From assembly GCF_040712315.1 (NCBI RefSeq), contig NC_134021.1:28482001-28546000 (forward strand): a stretch of 64,000 nt of DNA. The letters are read 5' to 3'. How positions within the stretch are numbered: the stretch's first letter is position 1; the number at the start of each line of letters is the position of its first letter. The notes beneath the pieces were generated by a model. The model was not told the DNA's origin. It did no database searches and saw only the letters and a list, made by a program, of their open reading frames with translations. Made by a program: the position numbers and the translations under genes. Source of the DNA: Castanea sativa. Its lineage: Eukaryota; Streptophyta; Magnoliopsida; Fagales; Fagaceae. Positions 24,328-33,544 of the stretch are shown piece by piece.

Positions 24328-26145
24328 ATGGCCTCTAGCAAGAACATTCAAGCTTCAACAATAGCTACTTCAATTAAACTTGGTACGGCTACCACCAACA
24401 GTTGCATTGGAGCAATCAATTGTAGCCAACCTAAAGCTCACAATAAGCTTCAATCTCAATCAACCAAGGAAGCCAAGGTCCAGACAATCATCTCCTTAGA
24501 CCCTCTTAAAAGAAACAAGGTCATCAACAAGGACATCTCCATCTTGGAACACCTCAAGTATGGGGGCAAATCCCCTTCTTCCTCCACAAGAAGCTGGTCG
24601 CACGATTTCTCTCTCATCAAAGGGAACCCAAAAGATGAGATTTCACGTGCTCACTTCAATTCACTTCCTTCTCCATCATCTGTGGAAGTTGTGTCAGTCA
24701 TGATGACTAACACCTCTACCATGGAAGAAAAGATGGCTGAAATGGAACAAAGGGTCGTCCTTCTCACAAAAGCACTTGAAGATAAGGACCTCCAAATTGC
24801 AACTTTAATGAACAAACTCGAAGTACAAGATCTTGGTGAATCAAGCCATGGTCATAAATTCGCATCTGCAAAGGATGATGAAGGGAAAGAAATTGAAAAC
24901 ACTCCCCGACAAGAACAATCCACCTCAATGGCCTCGATATCTGTCCAACAACTGCAGGACATGATAACGAACACCATACGAGCACAATATGGAGGTTCTT
25001 CCACACATTCTCTCATGTATTCAAAACCTTATACGAAGCGCATTGACAACATGAGAATGCCAAATGGGTATCAACCCCCCAAGTTCTTGCAATTCGATGG
25101 CAAGGGAAACCCTAAGCAACACATTGCTCACTTTGTAGAAACCTGTGAGAACGCAGGGACTCAAGAAGGCCTCTTTGTAAAGCAGTTTGTTCGTTCACTG
25201 AAAGGAAACGCCTTTGATTGGTATACAGACTTAGAACCTGAGTCGATTGATAGTTGGGATCAGTTGGAAAGGGAGTTCCTTAACCGGTTTTACAGCACGC
25301 GCCGCACAGTAAGCATGATGGAGCTTACCAATACTAAGCAGTGGAAAGATGAACCCGTTGTTGACTACATCAGTCGGTGGCGTTCTTTGAGTTTAGATTG
25401 TAAGGATAGACTATCTGAAATATCTGCTGTAGAAATGTGCATCCAAGGCATGCATTGGGGACTTCTGTACATCCTTCAAGGGGTAAAACCCCGAACATTC
25501 GAAGAATTGGCAACTCGTGCGCACGACATGGAATTAAGTATTTCTTGCCATGAAAATATGAAACCTCCCATACCTGAGGAAAGCAGAAAGGAAGTAAAGA
25601 TGAATGACAGGAATACAAAAGGCAATCTCAAAGACCCAATAACTGTTAACACTACCATAGTTAAGGTTCCAAGGAGAGGAGCAAAGACAAATGAAAAACA
25701 ACTTGGAGGATGGCAAAAGAACGAAGTGCGTCGTCTGACCTTTAAGGAACGTGAGCAAAAATCATATCCGTTCCCCAATGAAGATGTGCCAAACATCTTA
25801 GAACAACTATTGCAATTACAGCTGGTTGAATTGCCAGAATGCAAGCGACCAGAAGACATAGGGAAAGTTGATGACCCTAACTACTGCAAATATCATCGCA
25901 TCATTGGCCACCCAATTCAAAAATGCTTCGTCTTCAAAGAACAAATTATGAAGCTTGCCAAAGAAAACAAGATTGATCTAGACCTTGATGAAGTTGTCGG
26001 GTCAAACCATGTGACCATTGCTTGTGATGTACTTCCAACTCTCTGGCAGGGGGCAAACACCAATAAGGCTTACAAATTGACTGACAATGAGGGTGTAAGG
26101 ATCGGCCCCATCAATGGGAAGTTCCTCAAACGCTTCTATGCTTGA
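24328..26145 (+). CDS. Retrotransposon Gag polyprotein fused to an integrase C-terminal tail
   Basis: I chose the ATG at 24328 (MASSKNIQAS) because the five codons before it are poorly placed and this Met starts the typical Gag leader; the product is 605 residues. A coiled-coil stretch (about residues 132-168) is followed by the retrotransposon gag/capsid domain (about 241-360, with FDGKGNPKQHIAHFVET and FVRSLKGNAFDWYTDLEP). A zinc-knuckle-like CX2HX4HX4C at 520-533 (CKYHRIIGHPIQKC) then binds nucleic acid in relatives. The last ~25 residues (AYKLTDNEGVRIGPINGKFL, then KRFYA and the stop) resemble the extreme C-terminus of Tat-type integrases rather than Gag. The whole pol gene therefore seems to have been deleted in frame. 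No internal stop. It should assemble the capsid; enzymes would have to come in trans. Confidence 0.85.
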   Translation: MASSKNIQASTIATSIKLGTATTNSCIGAINCSQPKAHNKLQSQSTKEAKVQTIISLDPLKRNKVINKDISILEHLKYGGKSPSSSTRSWSHDFSLIKGNPKDEISRAHFNSLPSPSSVEVVSVMMTNTSTMEEKMAEMEQRVVLLTKALEDKDLQIATLMNKLEVQDLGESSHGHKFASAKDDEGKEIENTPRQEQSTSMASISVQQLQDMITNTIRAQYGGSSTHSLMYSKPYTKRIDNMRMPNGYQPPKFLQFDGKGNPKQHIAHFVETCENAGTQEGLFVKQFVRSLKGNAFDWYTDLEPESIDSWDQLEREFLNRFYSTRRTVSMMELTNTKQWKDEPVVDYISRWRSLSLDCKDRLSEISAVEMCIQGMHWGLLYILQGVKPRTFEELATRAHDMELSISCHENMKPPIPEESRKEVKMNDRNTKGNLKDPITVNTTIVKVPRRGAKTNEKQLGGWQKNEVRRLTFKEREQKSYPFPNEDVPNILEQLLQLQLVELPECKRPEDIGKVDDPNYCKYHRIIGHPIQKCFVFKEQIMKLAKENKIDLDLDEVVGSNHVTIACDVLPTLWQGANTNKAYKLTDNEGVRIGPINGKFLKRFYA

Positions 26146-26274
26146 AAATCAAGAATTGCTCCTCGGTAAGAGTTTAAACTACCCACTGCAGCACTACAAG
26201 GGTACATGATGTTTTCCCATTACCTTTGAAAGTGCACAAATAAGGAGAAATTAATCCCACTCTATGTCACCACT

Positions 26275-26630
26275 TGTGAGTGTGGCGTAGTGGTTGGATG
26301 TCCATGTCACCCTTGAGGCCAAGGTCTCGGGTTCGATTAGAGATGATACCCACTATTGCACAATTGGTACCCATGAAATGCCGTGGGGTGTAGGGCAAGG
26401 ATTACACACGTGAGCCCTCCCTTTTTGTAAAAAAAAAAAAGAAACAAAAAAAAAACAAAAAAAAAAGAAACAAAAAAAAAAACAAAAAAAAAACAAAAGA
26501 AAAAAAAACAAAGCAAAAGAAAAAAACAAAACAAAAGAAAAAAAATCATCAAAAACAAAACAAAAGAAAAAAAAAATCATCAAAAACAAAGCAAAAGAAA
26601 AATTAAAAAAAATTAAAAAAAAAATTGGTT
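26275..26630 (+). mobile_element. tRNA-derived SINE with long A-rich tail, nested in the retrotransposon
   Basis: Just downstream of gag is a pol III-type internal promoter: A box tggcgtagtgg (26282-26292) and B box ggttcgattag (26330-26340), correctly spaced for a tRNA-derived head. A unique body runs to about 26428, then an unusually long tail of aaaaaac/aaaagaaa repeats to about 26625. It is probably a SINE inserted in the element or its ancestor. No target duplication could be fixed. Confidence 0.65.
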
Positions 26631-27363
26631 GAACTACGTAAATGACTTGATCCCTCTCCAGGGTACGTAGGCAGCTTAGTACTTTTCACTAAGTTCAGTC
26701 ACATAAAAAGAAGAAGGATTGTCAGTCTAGCTTGAAGAGTTTGTCCAAAGGTCGTCAACATGCTTTCAAGAACCCTTTGATTGGCAAGGCGTCGCTTAAG
26801 ATCAATCAATTGCTCACTATATGATGTTCAAAGATCATTGTGGTAGAAAGTGATAGCTGCAAAGAATTGGTGTTACGTAGCTTTCCTTGAAATAATGATA
26901 ACTTGATTCTCGGTTGTGGAGTAAAATAAAATCTTCAACCTCTGTTGCAAGGAATGGAGTCTGCATGGCATTGCTCATCTTTTGTGGACATATTCCCATA
27001 TCTCTGAAGTATGCTTTGCATCACTTATCTCCTGGGGGCATCTTTCTTGTACCTTGCAAGTCTAAGCTACATCATCTCTCTTCTAGGTTGTGCCACTTCA
27101 CAACTCTGAAATTTGAACCACATCGTCTCCCTTTTGAGTGGTGTTGTTTCACATCATGTCTCTAAAATCTAGACAACGTCACCTTCCTCCAAACATCTGA
27201 AGTTGGTACTACATCATCTCTCCTCTAAAGGCATGTTTGTGCAATGTCAAAATCATGGCGGCATTCTTCTCATATCTTCAAGGTTTTGTTGAAATCTCTT
27301 TGCATCCTCAAAGTCTTGATGGGAGCTTCTTGAAACTTCAAAGCTTCGTTACAAAAGCCAATA
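26631..27363 (+). other. Retrotransposon internal non-coding spacer
   Basis: No domain is seen. A block near 26632-26690 (gaactacgtaaatgacttga, then gggtacgtaggcagc) resembles short conserved sequences in the 3' region of Tat-type elements. Confidence 0.4.
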
Positions 27364-28300
27364 TTAGTGCAACTTCGATGCGAATGAAGTGTTGACATAG
27401 CTTCATGGCAAAAATGGATGTCGGCACGGCTTCGGTGCAGATGAACTGTTGACGTGGCTTCATGGTGAAGATGAACGTTGGCACGGCTTTGATGCGAAGA
27501 AAGTGTTGACGTTGCTTCATGGTAAAAATGGATGTCGGCATGGCTTCGATGCGAATGAAGTGTTGACATAGCTTCATGGCAAAAATGAACGTTGACATGG
27601 CTTCTGTGCAAATGGAGTGTTGACGCGACTTCATGGCAAAAATAGATGTCGGCATGGCTTCGATGCGAATGAAGTGTTGACATAGCTTCATGGCAAAAAT
27701 GAACGTTGACATGGCTTCTGTGCAAATGGAGTGTTGACGCGACTTCATGGCAAAAATAAATGTTGGCATAGCTTCTGTGCAAATGAAGTGTTGACGTAGC
27801 TTCATGGCAAAGATGAATGTTGGCATAGCTTCTGTGCAAATGGAGTGTTGACACGACTTCATAGCAAAGATGAATGTTGGCATGGCTTTTGTGCAAATGA
27901 AGTGTTGACGTAGCTTCATGGCAAAAATAAATGTTGGCATGGCTTCTGTGCAAATGGAGTGTTGACACGACTGCATGACAAAAATGGATGTCGGCACGAC
28001 TTCAATATAGATGAACTATTGGCCCAGCTTCGATGTAAATGAAGTGTTGACGTAGCTTCATGGCAAAGATGAATGTTGGCATGGCTTTTGTGCAAATGAA
28101 CTGTTGACGTAGCTTCATAGCAAAGATGAATGTTGGCATGGCTTTTGTGCAAATGAAGTATTGACGTAGCTTCATAGCAAAGATGAATGTTGGCATGGCT
28201 TCTGTGTAAAAAAAGTGTTGACGTAGCTTCATGGCAAAGATGAATGTTGGCATAGCTTTTGTGCAAATGAAGTGTTGACGTAGCTTTATGGGCGATAGCA
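27364..28300. repeat. 57-bp minisatellite inside the retrotransposon
   Basis: About 16 head-to-tail units of 57 bp share gaagtgttgacgtagcttca and a tgttggcatggcttctgtgc half. A 114-bp higher-order duplication is exact or nearly so at about 27535-27648 and 27649-27762. Because 57 is divisible by three, the minus strand stays open in two frames for up to 232 codons, with peptides built on STLHLHRSHANIHFCHEA or MPTFIFAMKLRQHFICTEA. I treat these as by-products of the repeat, not genes. Confidence 0.9.
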
Positions 28301-28591
28301 TTATTGTCTAGCTGAATATCCTTATGGAAACGTCGTTGCAAAGACGAATATCACTAAAAGATTGTTGATGCAAGAAAAGAATGTAACAACATGAAGGCAT
28401 ACGTTCTTGCAATGTTGCTATCAATGAAATACAAAGTCACCAAATGAAGGCAAACACTTCTATGAGAACGTCAGCGTGAAGTTTGATGTCAAAACCCAAA
28501 GATCAAGGAAACTGAACTGCAAAACAAAAACAAGCAACAACAAAAAAAAATGTCAGAAGAAAATCTCATTGCATGGCTAAACAAAGGATAC

Positions 28592-28622
<31 letters not shown>

Positions 28623-29558
28623 TTCTTAAAAGCTGGAGAAGAAGACTGAAGGCTAGGAATGCCCAAATAAACGAAGCCAATCTCACATCTTATATAGAGA
28701 ATTTTTGCTAAACTAGCAGACAAAAAAAAAAGGGGAGAAGTAACAAAATTCAACAAGCAAAGCTTTTTTTCCAAATTTTCAAATCTTCTGACAGGAGGCC
28801 ATAAAAATCTTCGGAAGACTTCACACAAATAAGGAGGAGTCCAACAAAGCCTGCTTATCTTCCAATTTTTCAAAGTTCTCTGACAAAGATGACCCAAAGA
28901 ATCAACATTCAGCGGCCACCATAATGTCTTCATCCTGTCAGGGCGGCCACCAGAATTTCTGCATCATGTCAAGGCGGCCACCGCAAAATTAGACCAGAAA
29001 AAAAAAAAAAAAAAAAGCCATAAGTTCAACAAAGACCCACGACTTTCTCGTCCAAGTTTGTGAAAATCCAGACCTTATTTCACAAATCTGACACCACAGG
29101 AGTCTTCTACAGCCTGCCATCCACCTAACCCGAAAATTTCAGCCCGGATACCCGGCCACGCGCCGCCACACATGGCCAAGAATTTTCAGCGACCCGCCAG
29201 TTTCTCATTCAAATCTGCGCAAATCTGAGAACAATTTTACAAAACTAATACCACCATTAGAGCTATCGGCCTTCGATCTACAAAACCTAAAATTTTTAAG
29301 TCCAAAATATCAGCCACGCGCCTCCACGCGCCGCTTGAAGCTCCGACGAAGTGACACGCGCCGCCAACAAGCTCCACGCGCCTACACGCGCCGGACCATC
29401 GTCACCACGCGCCACACGCGCCAGGCCAATCCGATGACGTCATCAAACCGGTTCAACCCGAAATCCCGACCCGGACCGGACCGCCTGAAAAAAACAAAAA
29501 AAAAAAAAAAAAAAAAAAAACTTTGACAAATTAAGACTTTGACCACAAAAAAAAAAAG
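28301..29558 (+). other. Retrotransposon internal non-coding region with a cacgcgcc-rich patch
   Basis: No gene is supported. It contains A-rich tracts (28600-28620, 28999-29018, 29480-29520) and a striking G+C-rich patch at about 29310-29470 in which cacgcgcc occurs many times. Confidence 0.5.
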
Positions 29559-29935
29559 GTCAAAATTTTCAAAATGGACCTGTCCCACTCAATTTTTCAC
29601 GTACTTTCCAATTTTGGGGCCTGTTTCTTCAACCAAAGCTCGAAAATTGCACAACAGTCCAATTTCTAAAAAATTGACTTTTGCACAAATTTTGACCAAA
29701 AGTCAAAATTTTTAAGATTGACCTGTCTGGCTCAATTTTTCATGTACTTTCCAATTTTGGAGTCTGTTTCTTCAACCGAGATTCGAAAATTGCACAACAG
29801 TCCAATTTCTAAAAAAATTGACTTTTGCACAAATTTTGACCAAAAGTCAAAATTGTCAAGATTGACCTGTCTTGCTCAATTTTTCGTGTGCTTTCCAATT
29901 TCTGGTTCTATTTATTCATTTGAGAATCCAAAAAT
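29559..29935 (+). repeat. Triplicated ~143-bp tandem repeat
   Basis: Units start at gtcaaaat at 29559, 29702 and 29846 (periods 143 and 144 bp). The third is shortened and diverged. Shared blocks include ttccaattttggagtctg and tgcacaacagtccaattt. It lies in the hypervariable 3' region of the retrotransposon. Confidence 0.85.
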
Positions 29936-30429
29936 TTCTCAAATAGTGTGATTCTACAGCTATTGGCTTTGATGTAAACTCTGACCGAAAATCAAGATGT
30001 TCAAGCAAAACTTGTCCTATCAAGTTTTCGCAAAGATTTTAATTTTGAAATCTAGGTATTTGTTTTGGACTTAGAGACTACATCCGCTTCCCCAAAGTAC
30101 TAGCGGTATCCAAAATTTAAGCTCTCAAGATCATAATTTGAGATCCATCCATTTGGTCCGGATTCCCTCAAAATTATCCTCCAGACTTGATCAAGGCTCC
30201 CCTTTCAAAAACAGACGAACTCTCACAAGTATGTCTCAGAATTGAAATTACATTGGGTCACTACTTCAGCCTATTATTTTCGTCGGTGCCTACCGGTCTT
30301 CAACCTAACGTTCCCATTCGGCGCCTACCATTCTCATCCGCCGTTCCCATTCGGCGTCTACCATTCTCATCCACCGTTCCCACCGAAAAGTCTCATCCGC
30401 CACCCAGCTACCATTCTTCATCTCTTCAC

Positions 30430-30437
30430 TATAAATA
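30430..30437 (+). promoter_or_regulatory. Internal TATA box
   Basis: A consensus TATAAATA inside the retrotransposon lies 62 bp before the ATG of the 227-codon ORF and is followed by an untranslated-leader-like A-rich stretch. The sequence around it (ctataaatagga) resembles the LTR box but the flanks differ, so it is not an LTR copy. Confidence 0.5.
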
Positions 30438-30498
30438 GGAGTGCCGGATCCGTTAAATCCATCAAGGAAAAAAAAAAACACATACACTGAGTCATGAA

Positions 30499-31182
30499 AT
30501 GAAGATTTGCTTCTTTCAAATTTTCAAATCCTCCTTCTCACAGCCAGTTCTCACTATGGTCTCGTCATTCTCAATACCGAGCAACCAAGATCACTTCATG
30601 ATCAGTTTGAAATCAACCCCTTCATGGTTCAGTAGTAACCCTTCTCACAACATCATCACTGTTTTAGGATTCAAACAAATTTTGTTTCCTCACATAATGA
30701 CCACGTTTGTTCATAGAGTTACTCATAACAAGGTCGGCATCGTTGTTCCATGCTTTCCTGGATTTGGTTCACCAGGAAATCCAAGTCCAGCAGAGACACC
30801 CGTTCCTAAGACCAGGGCTTCCGTAGTCTCTCTTCAACTGTTTGGTCTCCCATCAGAAGCAGTGGTTCGGAACAAACAGCAACTTGGCTGGTTTCTAAAA
30901 CCAGGATCACAAGTTAGCTCCATCTTTCATTTGTTATGCTTTCCCAATAAAGTTGCATCAAGTGAAGATGGTAAGAAGTGTTGGGGTATCCTACAAATTG
31001 TCTCCCATCCAACACTTGTGATGACCTCCAAGGTACCAGCTCATCAGAAATTAGCCTTTGGTGTCGGTGAAGGGTCCCCAAAGCCTCATTCCATGTTTCC
31101 ACCAGCATGGGGTCCAAAGGTCATCGTTGCTGGTACCACAAAACACACTTTCTGGAATTACTCCAACTTAAGATCAGCTTGA
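30499..31182 (+). CDS. Additional ORF of the retrotransposon, unknown function
   Basis: This 227-codon frame lies between the minisatellites and the 3' LTR, in the same orientation as gag. I do not recognise a domain. The N-terminus (MKICFFQIFKSSFSQPVLTM) is hydrophobic and serine-rich. The middle has a Gly/Pro-rich stretch (IVVPCFPGFGSPGNPSPAET), and the C-terminal part is basic and Trp-containing (WGPKVIVAGTTKHTFWNYSN). No repeat explains its openness, unlike the antisense frames in the 57-bp array. Extra ORFs in this position are known in Tat-lineage elements, usually in either orientation and of unknown role. A TATA box 62 bp upstream suggests separate transcription. The last ~12 codons overlap the first copy of a dispersed motif that recurs downstream. 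Confidence 0.45.
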   Translation: MKICFFQIFKSSFSQPVLTMVSSFSIPSNQDHFMISLKSTPSWFSSNPSHNIITVLGFKQILFPHIMTTFVHRVTHNKVGIVVPCFPGFGSPGNPSPAETPVPKTRASVVSLQLFGLPSEAVVRNKQQLGWFLKPGSQVSSIFHLLCFPNKVASSEDGKKCWGILQIVSHPTLVMTSKVPAHQKLAFGVGEGSPKPHSMFPPAWGPKVIVAGTTKHTFWNYSNLRSA

Positions 31183-31935
31183 AGAATTTCAGAAAATATA
31201 CTTCTGAAATTACTTCAACTTAATGTCCGTCAGTATGGTCCAGTTACACAGGCACATTCAACGACTTACTGACGGACCTCATTCAGCATGCAGCCAGTCC
31301 CACATCCGAAGGTGTACTTCCCAGAGACATCTACGCCAGAAAGTCCTTAACATGCAGGGTCAGGGCCATGATGTCGTATGTCTCACCCATTCACTTCGCT
31401 TCATCACCATCTTCTTTCACCATCAACATCAACAAACCCAAAATCCCCTTCTGAAATTACCTCAACTTAACCAGGGTGATGCGATAACGCATGCACATTC
31501 AACCACACTCCCACATGTTCTCTCTGTGACCCGAAGTATACCCTTCAGATATAACTTCACCAGAAGTCCTTAAAAATAAGAGGCTAGCTCCAAGAGCTCT
31601 GCATGCTGTATGCCAACATTCTCACCTCTTCTCCATCTTCAACACCCTGTGATCGCCACCAACAATCCAAAATACTCTTCCGAAATTACCTCAGCTTAAC
31701 ATCTACCGAAATGTTTCAATCTTGCAAGTACATCCAACTTCTTGCAAATAACTTTCAGCCCCACCAACCCACTCCAAGTACCATTGAATACTCTTCTGAA
31801 ATTACTTTAACTTAACCTTTGCTCAGAAAGCTCGGTCACACGAGTACATTCAAATACGGGCAGACCCCTTCTCAGTCTCATCAAAACCTTTCATATGGGT
31901 GGGTCTACTCTTCTGCAATTACTTCATCCTGCTAA
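31149..31935 (+). repeat. Dispersed ~23-bp motif, six copies
   Basis: Copies of cttctgaaattacttcaac followed by ttaa occur at 31149, 31200, 31448, 31677, 31793 and 31910 (the last degenerate). Spacing is irregular, 50-250 bp. All are in the same orientation, between the extra ORF and the polypurine tract. They may be relics of a longer degenerate tandem repeat. Confidence 0.65.
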
Positions 31936-32052
31936 AAGCTCCACCACCTTCAGCTATTTCACTAGAAGAGTCAAGTATAAAAAGGAATCCACTTTCTTTC
32001 AAGACTCATTCATTCACCACACTCTAAAAAAACTGTGTGCATGAACGAGTCT

Positions 32053-32064
32053 CGAGGGGGCATT
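32053..32064 (+). other. Polypurine tract
   Basis: cgagggggcatt immediately precedes the 3' LTR, the expected plus-strand primer site. Confidence 0.8.
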
Positions 32065-33321
32065 TGTAGAGAGGGAAAATTCCCGACCTATCACAAGCTG
32101 ACACATCATACTACCAAAGTCCACAAAATACAACCAATTACAAAGCGCCACGTACTGCTGCTAGGTTTTGCCATCGCTATTCAGAAACCAATAGAAATTT
32201 GCCAAGTGTCATTGAAATAAAGGCATGAAACTGCATCAGCAGGTGTAAGCAATGACACAAGCAGCTCCGCACGTGTAAGCAGTGACACAAGCACTCAGCA
32301 CATGTAAGCGATGACACAGGCAGCCTCGCACGTGTAAGCAGTGACACAAGCACTCAGCACATGTAAGCGATGACACAGGCAGCCTCGCACGTGTAAGCAG
32401 TGACACAGGCACTCAGCACGTGTAAGCGATGACATAAGCGGACCAATCAAACTCCGCCACGTGTCGCTCACCTACCCCTAAACTCCTATAAATAGAAGCC
32501 TTCCTAAGACATTTAGGAGGGGACACAGAACAGAGACAGGACGGAGACAGAAGGAAGAAGATATCTTGAGTTCAGAAATCCAGAAGCTCTGCCGGAATCA
32601 AACACCGAAGCCTCCAAGAACTTCAAGAACTTCAACCTCGAATACAAACAACATTCGAAGCAAAATCATCCAAACTACTCGTCCAGATCTCAAAGTCCAC
32701 TGGAATCAAGCTCAAAAGCCTCCAGAAACCTCAACAAACCACAAATTGGTGAAGCTCTACGGATTCAAGCCTCCAAAGCCTCGAAGAACTTCCACCACAA
32801 ACCTTCAAATACTAAGAACAATCGAAGAGGAATCATCCAAATCATATTCCTAAATCTCAAAGTTCACTGGAATCAAGCTCAAAAGCCTCCAGAAACCTCA
32901 ACAAACCATAAATCAACGAAGCTCTACGGAATCAAGCCTCTAAAGCACCGAAGAACTTCCATCACAAACCTTCAAACACGAAGAACACACGAAGAACACA
33001 CGAAGAACACGAAGAACACACGAAGAACAAGAAGAACACACGAAGAACACGAAGAACAAAGAATTTCTAACAAGCTCATAGCCAGAGATTCATTGTAATT
33101 CCGTTTCAAAGATCTTCAATCCATTCCTCAGCCAAATTGAAGAATATCAAAATCACATTACCACAATTCCAATCAATAAATCTTTCAAGGAGATCGAATC
33201 AGAGGATCACTCTTTTGTAATCACAGAGAATTGTACCACACATTTATCAATACAAATTCGTATTTGCGAAACTATTTTACTTGTTTGATTTATTTCGAAC
33301 TAAGAAATTTAGTCGTCTACA
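32065..33321 (+). repeat. 3' LTR
   Basis: 1257 bp, near-identical to the 5' LTR. The few differences are clustered in the leader (around 32580-32595, 32685-32702 and 32890). It contains the same G-box array, TATA box and gaagaacacac tract. Confidence 0.95.
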
Positions 33322-33544
33322 ACAGCCTTACCAAACTGCCCTCTTTCACTTATGCTTGTAGAAAAGGAAACTTTGAGATGTCCAGTTCATGAACAAGCCC
33401 ATCCTTGCGTCCAAGGAGATCTTCAGGCTCACCTTGGGCTTTAGCCATTTTTTCAAGGTTCTAAAGTACTATATTATGTATGCCATTATCCATTCAATTG
33501 TGCATGATATTGTGTCCGTCCCTGCAATATATAAATCCCGATAC

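Larger units (their letters stand above)
22984..33321 (+). mobile_element. Young non-autonomous LTR retrotransposon (TR-GAG-like, Tat/gypsy-related)
   Basis: The element is 10,338 bp and has 1254- and 1257-bp LTRs with TG...CA ends. A perfect 5-bp target duplication, acagc, flanks it (22979-22983 and 33322-33326). A primer-binding-site candidate lies 5 nt after the left LTR and a polypurine tract abuts the right LTR. By eye the LTRs differ by only two substitutions and three single-base indels, so insertion was recent. The only recognisable retroviral-type gene is gag; protease, reverse transcriptase, RNase H and the integrase core are missing. A gag-only element with full LTRs fits the TR-GAG class, presumably mobilised by a related full-length element. 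The 3' region holds minisatellites and an extra ORF, as known for Tat-lineage elements. Confidence 0.92.
22860..33341. mobile_element. Small TIR element (MITE) split by the LTR retrotransposon
   Basis: Left remnant 22860-22983 begins gtgcggtttgata; right remnant 33322-33341 ends ttaccaaactgccc. The ends are imperfect inverted complements of the gggc.gtttggta type also seen at 921 and 1351. Removing the retrotransposon and one copy of its 5-bp duplication leaves an element of about 140 bp sitting inside the P450 relic. No transposase. Confidence 0.55.
22511..33531 (-). pseudogene. Cytochrome P450 exon (CYP76-like), split by nested insertions
   Basis: Two blocks on the minus strand are parts of one P450 exon. 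Block 33531-33342 starts after an AG acceptor and reads TDTISCTIEWIMAYII (the AGTDT I-helix), then after a frameshift KDGLVHELDISKFPFLQA (K-helix approach). Block 22859-22511 resumes with VPNKAETDVEMCGFT, then SSIWTNSNL, then GQSFELIPFGVERRIRSKLS, the heme-binding region with its essential Cys replaced by Arg. In intact CYP76-type enzymes these segments are contiguous. Stops, frameshifts and the lost heme ligand show it is dead. A small TIR element, itself carrying the 10.3-kb retrotransposon, sits between the blocks. The first coding exon was not found. The subfamily call is tentative. Confidence 0.75.

Noticed and set aside
26280..26345. A functional tRNA gene
   Set aside because: A and B boxes are present but no acceptor stem or clean cloverleaf can be paired, and an unrelated body with A-rich tail follows; SINE is the better call.
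27364..28300. CRISPR-like array of regular repeats
   Set aside because: Units are contiguous degenerate tandem repeats with no unique spacers, in a plant nuclear retrotransposon.
27270..28341. Long overlapping minus-strand ORFs (up to 232 codons) rich in His/Cys, resembling zinc-finger repeats
   Set aside because: They are translations of the 57-bp minisatellite, open in more than one frame because the unit is a multiple of three. No start context, and the repeat explains them fully.
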